DNA of 64,000 bases from Hemicentrotus pulcherrimus (Eukaryota > Echinodermata > Echinoidea > Camarodonta > Strongylocentrotidae), in contig BEXV01000360.1 in assembly GCA_003118195.1 (NCBI GenBank), positions 17,505 to 81,504 on the forward strand, written 5' to 3'. Positions within the stretch are counted from its first letter, which is position 1; every line of letters starts with the position of its first letter. Both the position numbers and the translations under genes were made by a program. Positions 12,501 to 18,684 of this stretch are shown piece after piece. The notes under the pieces are model-generated. The model searched no databases. It saw nothing but the letters and a program-made list of their open reading frames with translations, and was not told the origin of the DNA.

Positions 12501-13010
12501 TTGTTCACCTATTTTCACCAAGTCTTGCGTCAGCAAATTATGATCTTCTGCACATGGAAACTGACGACTATCTCCCTTTAAGTAAAGGTCACGTTAGTAT
12601 ATGTTTCATTATAATAACAAAATTGTTCAAGAAAAAGAAACAAAATGCAGTCTTCATAGACAGGTGGTATTTCTCTACAAGTTACGTCAGGATAGATTTC
12701 ATTGAAAAGATGTTAAAGAAAAAGAAAAAAATTACAGTCTCTATAGACATTTGGTGTTTCTGCATTGTCATTGTCATTATAGCGGTTTTCACTGTATTCA
12801 TTTTACAAAGGTACAGCTATTTCTAGATTACTGATTGTCATTGTCTATTTAATGTTTCATTCTATTCTTTGTACAGAAGTCAAACTGACGATGGTCCACA
12901 CCCTACAGATCGCAAAGAGCAAGCAACCAGACGAGTTCAGTTCCAGCGTTTCCACCCTCCCACCGGAAGTTGTCAATCTCCTTAGTAACCTTCTCATGCA
13001 AGGAACATAA
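333..13010 (+). CDS. IPO4: Importin-4 (importin-beta family nuclear import receptor), 3' part, 14 exons
   Basis: Importin-4 carries cargo such as histones and ribosomal proteins through nuclear pores and releases it on RanGTP binding. Coding exons: 333-583, 996-1100, 1868-1993, 2594-2717, 3853-3964, 5094-5221, 6044-6121, 7172-7332, 8181-8374, 9697-9882, 10471-10679, 11130-11262, 11866-12040 and 12877-13010. All junctions are GT-AG and phases agree throughout, giving ~704 residues plus TAA. The translation tracks vertebrate IPO4 in order: ALGQFSE, TLGVLA, DDPDLRRCT-like, LDSLRSTDG, an acidic loop before GYNVENS, EEKEDTC, a second acidic loop after TACQDEDEE, and RSNAVFGLGVLAEHG. It is an all-helical HEAT-repeat solenoid. 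Vertebrate IPO4 has about 1080 residues, so roughly 375 N-terminal residues, including the Ran-binding importin-beta N-domain, are outside the window. The next gene, ESRP, is convergent. Assignment to IPO4 rather than IPO5 rests on these specific motifs. Confidence 0.93.
996..1100 (+). CDS. IPO4: IPO4 exon b
   Basis: It lies between the acceptor TTCAG and the donor GTAAGC. It encodes TELVPYLPTLMGHLLTMLQ and continues to ELAISAIG, one HEAT helix pair. It enters and leaves in phase 1. Confidence 0.92.
1263..1336 (-). repeat. tRNA-derived SINE-like sequence or tRNA pseudogene
   Basis: On the - strand this 74-nt stretch has a B-box-like GGTTCAAGTCC inside a perfect 5-bp T arm (GCAGG/CCTGC), an A-box-like TGGCCTGGTG and a 5-bp anticodon-arm-like stem (GCTGC/GCAGT) around the loop CCGGCAA. 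The acceptor stem is mismatched and position 33 is C instead of U, so it is not a normal tRNA. It lies in an IPO4 intron. The extent of any SINE tail was not determined. Confidence 0.55.
1868..1993 (+). CDS. IPO4: IPO4 exon c
   Basis: The acceptor is TGTGTAG and the donor GTGCAT. It encodes GAAGNAASEHMLPFFHPIME and continues to LILQIQSI, matching the vertebrate segment between SALGAIA and QIQSLETLG. The donor is GTGCAT rather than GTAAGT, but phase and homology fix it. Confidence 0.9.
2048..2230. repeat. Cluster of CATGGTA palindromic motifs
   Basis: Repeated GGTACTACCATG, CATGGTAT, ACCATGGTA and their reverse complements occur at close spacing in an IPO4 intron and can form several alternative hairpins. 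No open frame or known element was recognised. It may be a decayed satellite or foldback sequence. Confidence 0.6.
2594..2717 (+). CDS. IPO4: IPO4 exon d
   Basis: The acceptor is TTTTCAG and the donor GTAGGT. It encodes DTLGVLARKIGKENFMPLTE and continues to EVNDPDLRRCT, close to the vertebrate stretch ending DDPDLRRCTYS. It exits in phase 2. Confidence 0.92.
2793..2940. mobile_element. Foldback/MITE-like element, copy 2
   Basis: The element begins GGGGGCGTTTCACAAAAC and ends GGCTTTGTGAAATGGGCCCC. The ends are imperfect terminal inverted repeats, and internal GTCATCAGTGACAAATGAC pairs with GTCACTGATTTTTGTCATTTG. A truncated copy is at 150-271. It is ~148 bp, non-coding and in an IPO4 intron. 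Similar GGGCCCGTTTCATAAA-type elements are, from general knowledge, abundant in sea urchin genomes. Confidence 0.75.
3326..3717. mobile_element. TTAA-flanked MITE, T2/Kolobok-like, family A copy 1
   Basis: TTAA at 3322-3325 and 3718-3721 flanks an element starting AGGTTAAGACCAGT and ending ACTGGTCTTTACCT. It is 392 bp with terminal inverted repeats and no protein. A copy in reverse orientation is at 56385-56751 and a rearranged partial copy at 7676-8014. TTAA duplication with AGG...CCT ends resembles the T2/Kolobok type (TTAAAGGRR consensus known from frogs). Confidence 0.82.
3853..3964 (+). CDS. IPO4: IPO4 exon e
   Basis: The acceptor is TTTCTGCAG and the donor GTAAGT. It encodes YNLFASIASVLEENMSNHLP and continues to LMLDSLRSTDGVV, matching the vertebrate LMLLSLRSTEGIV. 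It exits in phase 0. Confidence 0.93.
4262..4720. repeat. Dispersed repeat, copy 1, split by a retroinsertion
   Basis: The outer parts (4262-4287 and 4520-4720) match the repeat at 6511-6759, including GACTCTAAAAATC, GAAATACATTTCCTAATTCA and CATACTCTTCATCCAAGCTC. The two parts become continuous if 4288-4519 is removed. The family was not identified; no terminal inverted repeats were seen. Confidence 0.75.
4288..4508 (+). mobile_element. Poly(A)-tailed retroinsertion, probably a non-LTR retrotransposon 3' end
   Basis: The 221-bp insert ends with AATAAAACCTT followed by A-rich sequence. It is flanked by an 11-bp direct repeat, AAAGATTTTAT, at 4277-4287 and 4509-4519. Poly(A) plus target-site duplication is the mark of LINE-type retrotransposition. 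It contains no protein, so it is either a severely 5'-truncated element or a fragment of another transcript. It sits inside the repeat at 4262-4720, whose second copy at 6511 lacks it. Confidence 0.75.
5094..5221 (+). CDS. IPO4: IPO4 exon f (first acidic loop)
   Basis: The acceptor is CCCCTCAG and the donor GTAAGT. It encodes PHFDEEESRVQSLFDDVNG and then an Asp/Glu-rich stretch ending DDDEIQG. Vertebrate IPO4 has a similar acidic insertion here (SDGEEEEELMDED and so on). Such loops between HEAT repeats in importins contact basic cargo or Ran; that role is family knowledge. It exits in phase 2. Confidence 0.9.
5601..5970. mobile_element. TTAA-flanked MITE, T2/Kolobok-like, family C copy 1
   Basis: TTAA at 5597-5600 and 5971-5974 flanks a 370-bp element with ends AGGGATCCGG and CGATCCCT. 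The ends fit the TTAAAGGRR consensus of T2-type elements. An internally deleted copy is at 10131-10328. It is non-coding and in an IPO4 intron. Confidence 0.8.
6044..6121 (+). CDS. IPO4: IPO4 exon g
   Basis: The acceptor is TTCATTTAG and the donor GTAAGT. It encodes YNVENSYLEEKEDTCNAMAE and continues to VALHT. The match to the vertebrate SVENAFFDEKEDTCAAVGE is one of the clearest in the gene. It exits in phase 2. Confidence 0.93.
6240..6440. repeat. Dispersed repeat fragment
   Basis: The stretch contains TAATAATAATCCG, CATGCTTCCAAAGAGCTTTT and CAGGTACCCATTTACCTCAC followed by CTGGGTGGAG. From general knowledge, such sequences recur in many marine invertebrate genomes. A related GGTACCCAGTTGG piece is near 16898. 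No boundaries are clear. It lies in an IPO4 intron. Confidence 0.5.
6511..6759. repeat. Dispersed repeat, copy 2 (uninterrupted)
   Basis: It matches 4262-4287 plus 4520-4720 with moderate divergence and shows the pre-insertion state of the site split by the poly(A)-tailed element. No coding frame and no terminal repeats were seen. Confidence 0.72.
7172..7332 (+). CDS. IPO4: IPO4 exon h
   Basis: The acceptor is GTGCACAG and the donor GTAAGT. It encodes AAFLPYIEECYNEVYRLMDY and continues through PGIRKAATVCSGQLCCTL. Vertebrates have VAFLPYMESVFEEVFKLL followed by VRKAAHEALGQFCCAL. It exits in phase 1. Confidence 0.93.
7676..8014. mobile_element. TTAA MITE family A, rearranged partial copy 2
   Basis: 7676-7810 matches the start of the 56385 copy (CATTACCAATCATGTGAAAG-like, TTTGCCGGGA, CGCCTACT). 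The right end GGTCTTCACCT abuts TTAA (8015-8018). The centre (about 7815-8000) is unrelated to the other copies, and the left terminal repeat was not found. It is either a chimeric element or a decayed copy with replaced interior. Confidence 0.55.
8181..8374 (+). CDS. IPO4: IPO4 exon i
   Basis: The acceptor is TCTCTTCAG and the donor GTAGGT. It encodes LSEMLEQVVPHFVENIDSDS and continues through VVITTLEGMKELLEAIG to NVLQQK. This corresponds to the vertebrate VVMAVLEALTGVLRSCG segment. It exits in phase 0. Confidence 0.92.
8411..8654. mobile_element. TA-flanked MITE, copy 1
   Basis: TA flanks both ends (8409-8410 and 8655-8656). The left end reads TCGAGGGGTCAGTGAACACA, and the right end, reverse-complemented, TTGAGGGTTCAGTGACACAA, with inverted similarity continuing through AAAGAYGTAACTCCA. 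The TA duplication suggests Tc1/mariner-type mobilisation. It is 244 bp, non-coding, and in the IPO4 intron after exon i. Copy 2 is at 13035-13275. Confidence 0.82.
9697..9882 (+). CDS. IPO4: IPO4 exon j (second acidic loop)
   Basis: The acceptor is TTCATCCAG and the donor GTAAGA. This 62-codon exon in phase 0 encodes TACQDEDEEEEEDDEGEQAE, then KDAILVECAGDLIPTIIKAL and LPLLVSRT. It matches the vertebrate TACQDTDEEEEEEDDDQAEYDAML segment almost residue by residue. Confidence 0.95.
10131..10328. mobile_element. TTAA MITE family C, internally deleted copy 2
   Basis: From about 10153 it matches 5790-5970 (CAGTCTATTGGGRAAAA, ACCGGTCACTCAA, TTTCACCATATCACAGACAC, TTTAACATTGTTAAA). It ends GATGCCT before TTAA at 10329-10332. 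The start AGGGATTGGG resembles the family end, but the interior of the left half is missing. Confidence 0.7.
10471..10679 (+). CDS. IPO4: IPO4 exon k
   Basis: The acceptor is TTTTTAACAG. It encodes KKNCPASDKSFASGILAETV and continues to EVRSNAVFGLGVLAEHG and DTIYQ, as in vertebrate IPO4. The donor GTATCC is weak, but only it gives the phase (2) that joins to exon l. Reading on would reach an in-frame TGA within five codons. Confidence 0.92.
10727..11030 (+). repeat. Polypyrimidine low-complexity tract
   Basis: About 300 bp is almost pure C/T on the + strand (CTCCTT, CCCCTTC and CCTTTC units). It fills most of the IPO4 intron between exons k and l and begins 48 bp after the weak GTATCC donor. 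All apparent open frames here are low-complexity artefacts. In the pre-mRNA it would be a long CU-rich tract of the kind bound by PTB-type proteins; that is inference. Confidence 0.9.
11130..11262 (+). CDS. IPO4: IPO4 exon l
   Basis: The acceptor is CCTCAG and the donor GTAACA. It encodes HFPSILQILSGVMGRESNGR and continues to VIDNVCASVCRLISGNP and VDQ. Vertebrates have HFPKLLGLLFPLL and RVRDNICGALARLLMASP. It exits in phase 0. Confidence 0.93.
11663..11757 (+). pseudogene. Decayed partial copy of IPO4 exon m inside the preceding intron
   Basis: The stretch starting ATGGAGGAGAACTT at 11684 runs for about 52 bp in parallel with ATGGAGGAGAACTC in exon m (11866-12040), including CTACTCCTG, CTTGG and AAA before CTNTNTGAAG. 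A one-base shift brings TGA into frame, so it cannot be used as a coding exon. Upstream, GTGCGACCC resembles GTGACGACCC of the exon, with roughly 30 bp lost between. It looks like the relic of a tandem exon duplication. The outer limits are uncertain. Confidence 0.65.
11866..12040 (+). CDS. IPO4: IPO4 exon m
   Basis: The acceptor is TTGCAG and the donor GTAAGC. It encodes LVTTLLKYLPLREDMEENST and continues to CLGKLYEAGQ and PQLINIYAQAL. Vertebrates have LLHALPLKEDLEEW and VAPELLRICSLIL. It exits in phase 1. Confidence 0.92.
12877..13010 (+). CDS. IPO4: IPO4 terminal coding exon n
   Basis: The acceptor is TTTGTACAG. It encodes EVKLTMVHTLQIAKSKQPDE and continues to PEVVNLLSNLLMQGT, then TAA at 13008-13010. 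The last helix parallels the vertebrate C-terminus (LLLLLTFLAKQHTDSFQAAL, then ELQAVLGLS). A TA-flanked element starts 25 bp after the stop and probably lies in the 3' UTR. Confidence 0.92.
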
Positions 13011-13034
13011 GGCCAGATTCTTGAGATATGTATA

Positions 13035-13275
13035 TCGAGGAGTCAGTGACACAAAGACGTAACTCCATTTTGGCCATTTTGAGAAAAAGTGGTTTATGTG
13101 TCACTGAGCACTTGGGCTTTAAGTCTATGTTTCACTAGACATTGACTTCAATGGGGTGTTGGGTGGAGTGAAGTCTTTGTGTTTCCTGGAAAGCCAAAAT
13201 TTTCTGAACATTTTGATATTAAATACTAATTTTGGCAAAATATGGAGTTATGTATTAGTGTCACTGTACCCTCAA
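13035..13275. mobile_element. TA-flanked MITE, copy 2, just past the IPO4 stop
   Basis: It matches the 8411-8654 element and is bounded by TA at 13033-13034 and 13276-13277. Ends are TCGAGGAGTCAGTGACACAA and, reverse-complemented, TTGAGGGTACAGTGACACTA. It is in the same orientation as copy 1. It begins 25 bp after the IPO4 stop and is therefore almost certainly transcribed in the 3' UTR, where it could fold into a hairpin. Confidence 0.82.
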
Positions 13276-13395
13276 TATCTTCGTGTACAGCTCTCAAGAT
13301 ATATTAATCAATTTTATCTGGTTTCATCATAGTTTAACGTGTATTACCAATGTGTTTGGTTCTAAATTTTCTTAGGTAAAAGGTAAATTAATTAA

Positions 13396-13916
13396 AGGTA
13401 CTATGTCCCATGTGCAGACCCCCCAAAAAATGAAAAGATTAAATTTCAACTGCATGTAAAAGATAATACTACTTTAGGGCTTGAAAATGTCTTTTAGTGG
13501 GCAAATTGCGAGCATTAGTTGTCAAATCGACTTTAGTGATTGCAATCCTTTTACCGTAGTCTGATTTTCAAACCCTTGTACCAAATGGTCGTACGTTTTG
13601 TGCTGCGCAAGGATTCAATCAGTTTAATTCTGGCTATTACAAGAAGTGGGTTATTGATGTAGACAAATTGCTCATGTACATGTACCTTTTACAGGCTCAT
13701 TTTATGTATGCTATTACCATAGAAAAAAACAATAGTCACCAGTCATTCAATAGTGTCTGACAGTGTAGTCTAGAAAGTAAATGGGTTTCCTTGCATGATT
13801 TGAATATAAGGGCATCGCTAACGTTTAAATTTCACAGAAAGGACATTCATGACATATTCATAATACCTGCAAAATTCTACAGAATTGATGTTGGCTGCAA
13901 ATGGCACATAGTACCT
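13396..13916. mobile_element. TTAA-flanked element, T2/Kolobok-like, family B
   Basis: TTAA at 13392-13395 and 13917-13920 flanks a 521-bp element. The left end is AGGTACTATGTCCCATGTGC and the right end, reverse-complemented, AGGTACTATGTGCCATTTGC, a ~22-bp near-perfect inverted repeat. No protein is encoded. It is distinct in sequence from families A and C but shares the AGG...CCT and TTAA design. Confidence 0.83.
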
Positions 13917-16317
13917 TTAAGTTATTAATTTGATTTATAAATGAAGCATTAATAAAGGTATTATTATCTTCGTACAAACAGGCGTTACTAGATGAGAAGT
14001 TAACTTCTCAAACTATATGGGTGCCACCCATGGAATCACTTTTTTGTCTTGTCTGCGTAGCAAAAAGCAAGACATAGGCGCCGCTTTTCCGGTGACGGCG
14101 ATGGCATCAACATTTGAATTTTTAATATAATTTGGAAAGAATAACTTCTTATTCAATGAAACTTGGACTAAAGGGTTATCAAGTATCCACAATCATGTGA
14201 GGAGAATATCAGGTCACAAGGTCAAGGGTCATTTTAGGTAGGTCAGTAGACTTGGATTATGTTTTCACAACTAAATATAATATTTAATATATCAATTTTT
14301 GGTATTTGTTCATATTTCATTAAAGTTATCAATCTTAGAACAAATAATAGTAAAATGCTGATTATATTCAGAGGATTTCATTGGGGAGGGGGGGGGGGCT
14401 GCTAATGGGCAACCCTGCCTATGGATAATGTCCCAACCTTAATTTTTCTGAGAGCGTTTCCCTTGTTTTTCTTTTCATTCAGAATAAATGAGGTATTGAT
14501 GATAATGTTCAAGCCAAATTGGATGCAAGGGCTGCCAAAGCGATGATTTTGATACTATAAAGAAAGAGAAAGACCTTTCAAATCCTTCAAGAAACAAGGT
14601 TTCTCTTGCAATGACAAAGCAAAGAAGATCTTAATGCATTTTCTGTGTAATGCTATGGTCACAAAGGTTCGTACGAACGATAATTTCGTAAGAATATCCC
14701 TGTTTTTCCATTGTCTTTCAGAATTTACAATGTCTGAAAATAATTAGTACGGCGTTCGTAGCAGTTAGTAATGGCATTTGTGACCAAGGCTTCAAACATG
14801 TACATCATCCAATTCCAAACATGAATCTTTTTCATACAATTGTCTAAACGTGTGAGGGAAAAAATATTTAAAAATTGTTTTTCTTTATACCAAAAATGTG
14901 CATGCTCAAATTTAAATTTACCAATTAGTTTATTTAGTTGAACAATTGTGCTTCCTGAATACAAACACATTCAATAGTGGAATATGTATGTCATGTCAGA
15001 ATGTAGGTGTGAGATAACTGCCAAAATGATGAGCTAAACTAAAGGGTACTTTTATATCATGTGTTGTGTAATCATCATTCCAATTCTCGACCCAAGCGAT
15101 GATGTAACAAAGAAGGTGTGAAAGAAGGTTATAGCAACAAGTCAGTATTTCTTTCATTAAACAACATGTTATTTACATGTAAATTTGTATGAGAGTGTTA
15201 TGTAATTCCACATGCAGTTGGCGAAGTGTTAGGGCAAAATTGAAGTGCAGACAAATTAAAAATATGTTGATATTTTGAAGCGTGTGTATGTGTGTGTTCT
15301 TCTGAAGGAAAGCTAAGATTTTTATTTATGCATGTGCAATATGATAGAAACTAGACAGCATCGTAGTTTAATAGAAAAGGTCAGTTTACAAAGAATAATA
15401 TCAGTGTCTCGCTGTTGATCTGTACCTGCCATTCAGAGGCTAGATGGCAACTACACAAGTACTTGCCCCAAAAGATAATGTATCGTACCGGGTACTCATT
15501 TTTCAATGATCAAAATTACATACAGATAAAATTTCACTTATTTAGACATAATCTTTTGGACAAGTACAAAAGTTGGTTGCCCCACATCAAACATCGCCAT
15601 CTCCATGGCTAGATGTTGGGCAGGTCCTTTAAATGGCAGACTTGTAAAATGTCATTATAGATGTAGTTTGGTATTTATGAATACTGCGTAAAGAGCTTTG
15701 CTTGTCCTGTATTGTAGAATGGCTTCCAACTCTTAAATAAAGTGTGAAATAAAATGTATGATAAGTGCATCTTTGCAAAGTATTCAATAATGATGAGTAA
15801 AGTGTGTGCAGGCTCAAGTAATGGCCTTAAAAAAACGGATGTTTTTAATTAGGAAAATGTGTTTTGAAGACAAACTGCATTATTATCAAAAAAGAGAATG
15901 GCAGCAAACGAGGTTACAACAGCGATGGATTTATCCGCCTTTGAACTTGTCTTTTGAAAAAATGTGTGCAACTTCGGTCAAGGATAGTTTTGATTTAAGA
16001 GACGAAATTGAAAGAATTAAGCTATATTTTGTATTAAATTTTTGCTTTGTGTGTACTTTCATTATCAATCAAATTGAAAGCTTTGTAAGCTATGCTTTTA
16101 AAATGTTCTCTTGTATTCTTTTTATTTTGTTCAAGTATTGTGTGTGTAAGTTACTGTGGGATGACTTCAATGTAGTTTGAATGGATGTCTGTTGGTGTAG
16201 ATGTTAGGATGTCAGTAATTGATTATTGTTTTTGTAATTTATACACATACTCAAAGTTCTTAAAAAAATCTGTAGCTTGAGATTGGGCAGGGGTGGATGG
16301 GAGTTTATATGTATCAA

Positions 16318-16389
16318 CGCCCTCCCCCTCCCCCCCCCCCTCCTGCATACTCACACATTTTTTGGGGGGGAAGGGGGCGGGGGGAGGGA
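16318..16389. repeat. C-run/G-run inverted pair
   Basis: A C-rich tract (16318-16343) is followed about 20 bp later by a G-rich tract (16363-16388: a run of seven or more G, then GGGGG, then GGGGGG and GGG). The two can pair as a long hairpin, and the G-rich side could form a quadruplex. Confidence 0.7.
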
Positions 16390-16463
16390 ATTGGTTTTGA
16401 CCATTGTGAAAATGATATAATGAAGAGGATGATGACAATGATGATGCTGGTGATTATATTATG

Positions 16464-16485
16464 ATGATGATGATGATGATGATGG
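16464..16485 (+). repeat. Short GAT trinucleotide repeat
   Basis: Tandem ATG/GAT units follow a looser GATGA-rich stretch. Simple repeat only. Confidence 0.75.
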
Positions 16486-16502
16486 TCATGATGGTTATGG
16501 AA

Positions 16503-16573
16503 GTGTAGACGAGTGGTTTAAGCAATTGACTTGAAATTCAAAGTCGGGGTTTGATTCCTGACACAGCACAAAT
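16503..16573 (+). repeat. tRNA-Ser-like SINE head or pseudogene
   Basis: The order GACGAGTGGTTTAAGCAA, GACTTGAAATTC, GGTTTGATTCC resembles the D arm, UGA anticodon region and B box of eukaryotic tRNA-Ser. The variable arm is absent and the stems are imperfect, so a functional tRNA is unlikely. A tRNA-derived SINE or pseudogene fits better. The 3' extent is not defined. Confidence 0.55.
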
Positions 16574-17170
16574 GTCCTTTTGGCAAGTATTAATCTACAT
16601 TTTTAAAGGTAATATGTTTTGGGAAATTTCGAAAATTGCTGGATAGTGGATCTTTACAATTTTAATATATTTGGAATTTTTGGATGCCCCTGTGGATGTA
16701 TATTAAGCACTTGAAAATTTAGCCCCCAAAAACACTTCTGCTTTGGAACAAAATTGAATATCAAATAGTGCTTACGGCCATAGAATTGTAACTGGGACTC
16801 CAACCGCGGCAACGTTCACTGAATATTGTAGGATCGCATGTTCATTTGAACCAATTTCATGACCCAATACCGAAATAGATGACCCAATAGAGAAATGGGT
16901 ACCCAGTTGGATGATGAAAGCCTTTGTGTTAGTAATTGCCTATGCCCTCACAGTGACCATATGGTAGGAATACTCCTCACTTAGTGGAGATGGTATTCAT
17001 TGTGCGTGAATGAAACCGGGGTAATAATATCTGTAAAATTATATAATTGTGATAGTTATGATAAGACATAGATAATTCTCGGTTTCGATTTTCCTGGGAG
17101 GCACTGTATATTATTTTTACAGAAAAATTCAAGAACATTGCCCCTTTCTCCCAATGTATCCCCCTCAATC

Positions 17171-17336
17171 TCGCTCTGATCTGATCATATACCTCTACCT
17201 CGGTTTCCGTCTCTTTTACCTACCCCCTCCATTATCTCTCTCTCTCTCTCTCTTCGCTCTGATCTGATCATATACCTCTACCTCGGTTTCCGTCTCTTTT
17301 ACCTACCCCCTCCATTATCTCTCTCTCTCTCTCTAT
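17171..17336. repeat. 83-bp tandem duplication with CT microsatellite
   Basis: Two almost identical 83-bp units start at 17171 and 17254, each TCGCTCTGATCTGATCATAT through CCTCCATTATCTCTC and a (CT)n tail. Near identity implies a recent duplication. Confidence 0.9.
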
Positions 17337-18628
17337 CTCTCTTATTTCTCTTTCACAATATTTCTCTCTTTAACCCCCCCCCTTCTCTCTCTTTCTCATT
17401 CTGTCTCCCACGTTCTTTCTCTCACACATGCACGAACCTCTGCTCCGCTACATGCTCCATATTCAAATATTTAGTTTCCTCATCCACAAAATGAAAATGA
17501 AACATAAAGACGTTTACATCGATACAAAACAAAGACGAGGATACATATCATTTTTTTTATCTATACATAATTTGTGAACTTTTATTTGAAGCTTGCTAAA
17601 AATGAATAATACAAGGAATTTTCGAAACAGTAATTGGAATTAATCACACTGAGAATGACTGTGACAAGATAGAAATGTTCACTTTGTAACAATTCTGCAA
17701 AAATCATTTTATTACAGTAAGTTGTATTACAATTGTTTGCAGTTAATTGTTGTTACGCCTATTACTACAGACTGCTGAACAATTCAAATACAATAATTTG
17801 TCTTTACTCTACATATCTTGCCAAATATACAATAATACCCTGTCGGTATAAATCACAATCAACATGTGTATTAATCTTTTAGACATTTATTTGTTGAAAA
17901 TTGTGTATAATCTATATAATTCATTATCTTTATTGGACAGTAAATTTAAACAATCTTTTCATTCAAAAGCTAAAAAATCTGATACATATTCAAAAGCTAT
18001 CCCTGGCAATTTCGAGTTGCTAAACTCTTTCTTTTTCATTATTTGAGCCACAGATACTATTTTTCGTAGTTTCCTCATTTTTTCTACACCACAATATTGC
18101 ACGTATCATGCGTAGCACATGTGAATAGCGTCACTGCGTGACCCAACACATTTTTTTTTAGAATACCCTGTAGCCCTGGCGTTTCAATTAAAAAAGGACC
18201 CTCCGAAGAACCAACTCATCCCTACTACCTGGGAAAATACACACTTCAGTAAATAAACTACTACCGGTACTCAAAGAGTTAAGTATAGAAACAGGGAGCC
18301 CAAGCTAGAATTATTCCCTACAGAATGTAAGAGAATCCCGAATTCTGAATGAAAGCTCCACATGTTTTTCCCACGACACCTATTCACAACTTAAAGTCAT
18401 TTCCCAGATTTTCCCTTTGCAACAGTCACTGCTGTAAAACATTTCAAAAACGTATTTTTTAAAGTGATGTCTTTGTGAACCGAAAATATACCCCAATTGT
18501 ACAAGTGCTCTTTCGTCACCCCACTCTTAGAATATACCGCCAAAACAACACAGAAAATGAAGAAAAAACTCCACTTTAGGTCTGATCAAGAAGAATAGAA
18601 TTTGACACAGTCATGTCGATTATTCTGA

Positions 18629-18632
<4 letters not shown>

Positions 18633-18682
<50 letters not shown>
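18633..18682. repeat. AT dinucleotide microsatellite
   Basis: About 50 bp of uninterrupted TA repeats lie between the two genes. Confidence 0.95.

Positions 18683-18684
<2 letters not shown>

Noticed and set aside
16603..16620. TTAAAGGTAATATG resembling another TTAA element end
   Set aside because: No matching inverted end with TTAA was found downstream.
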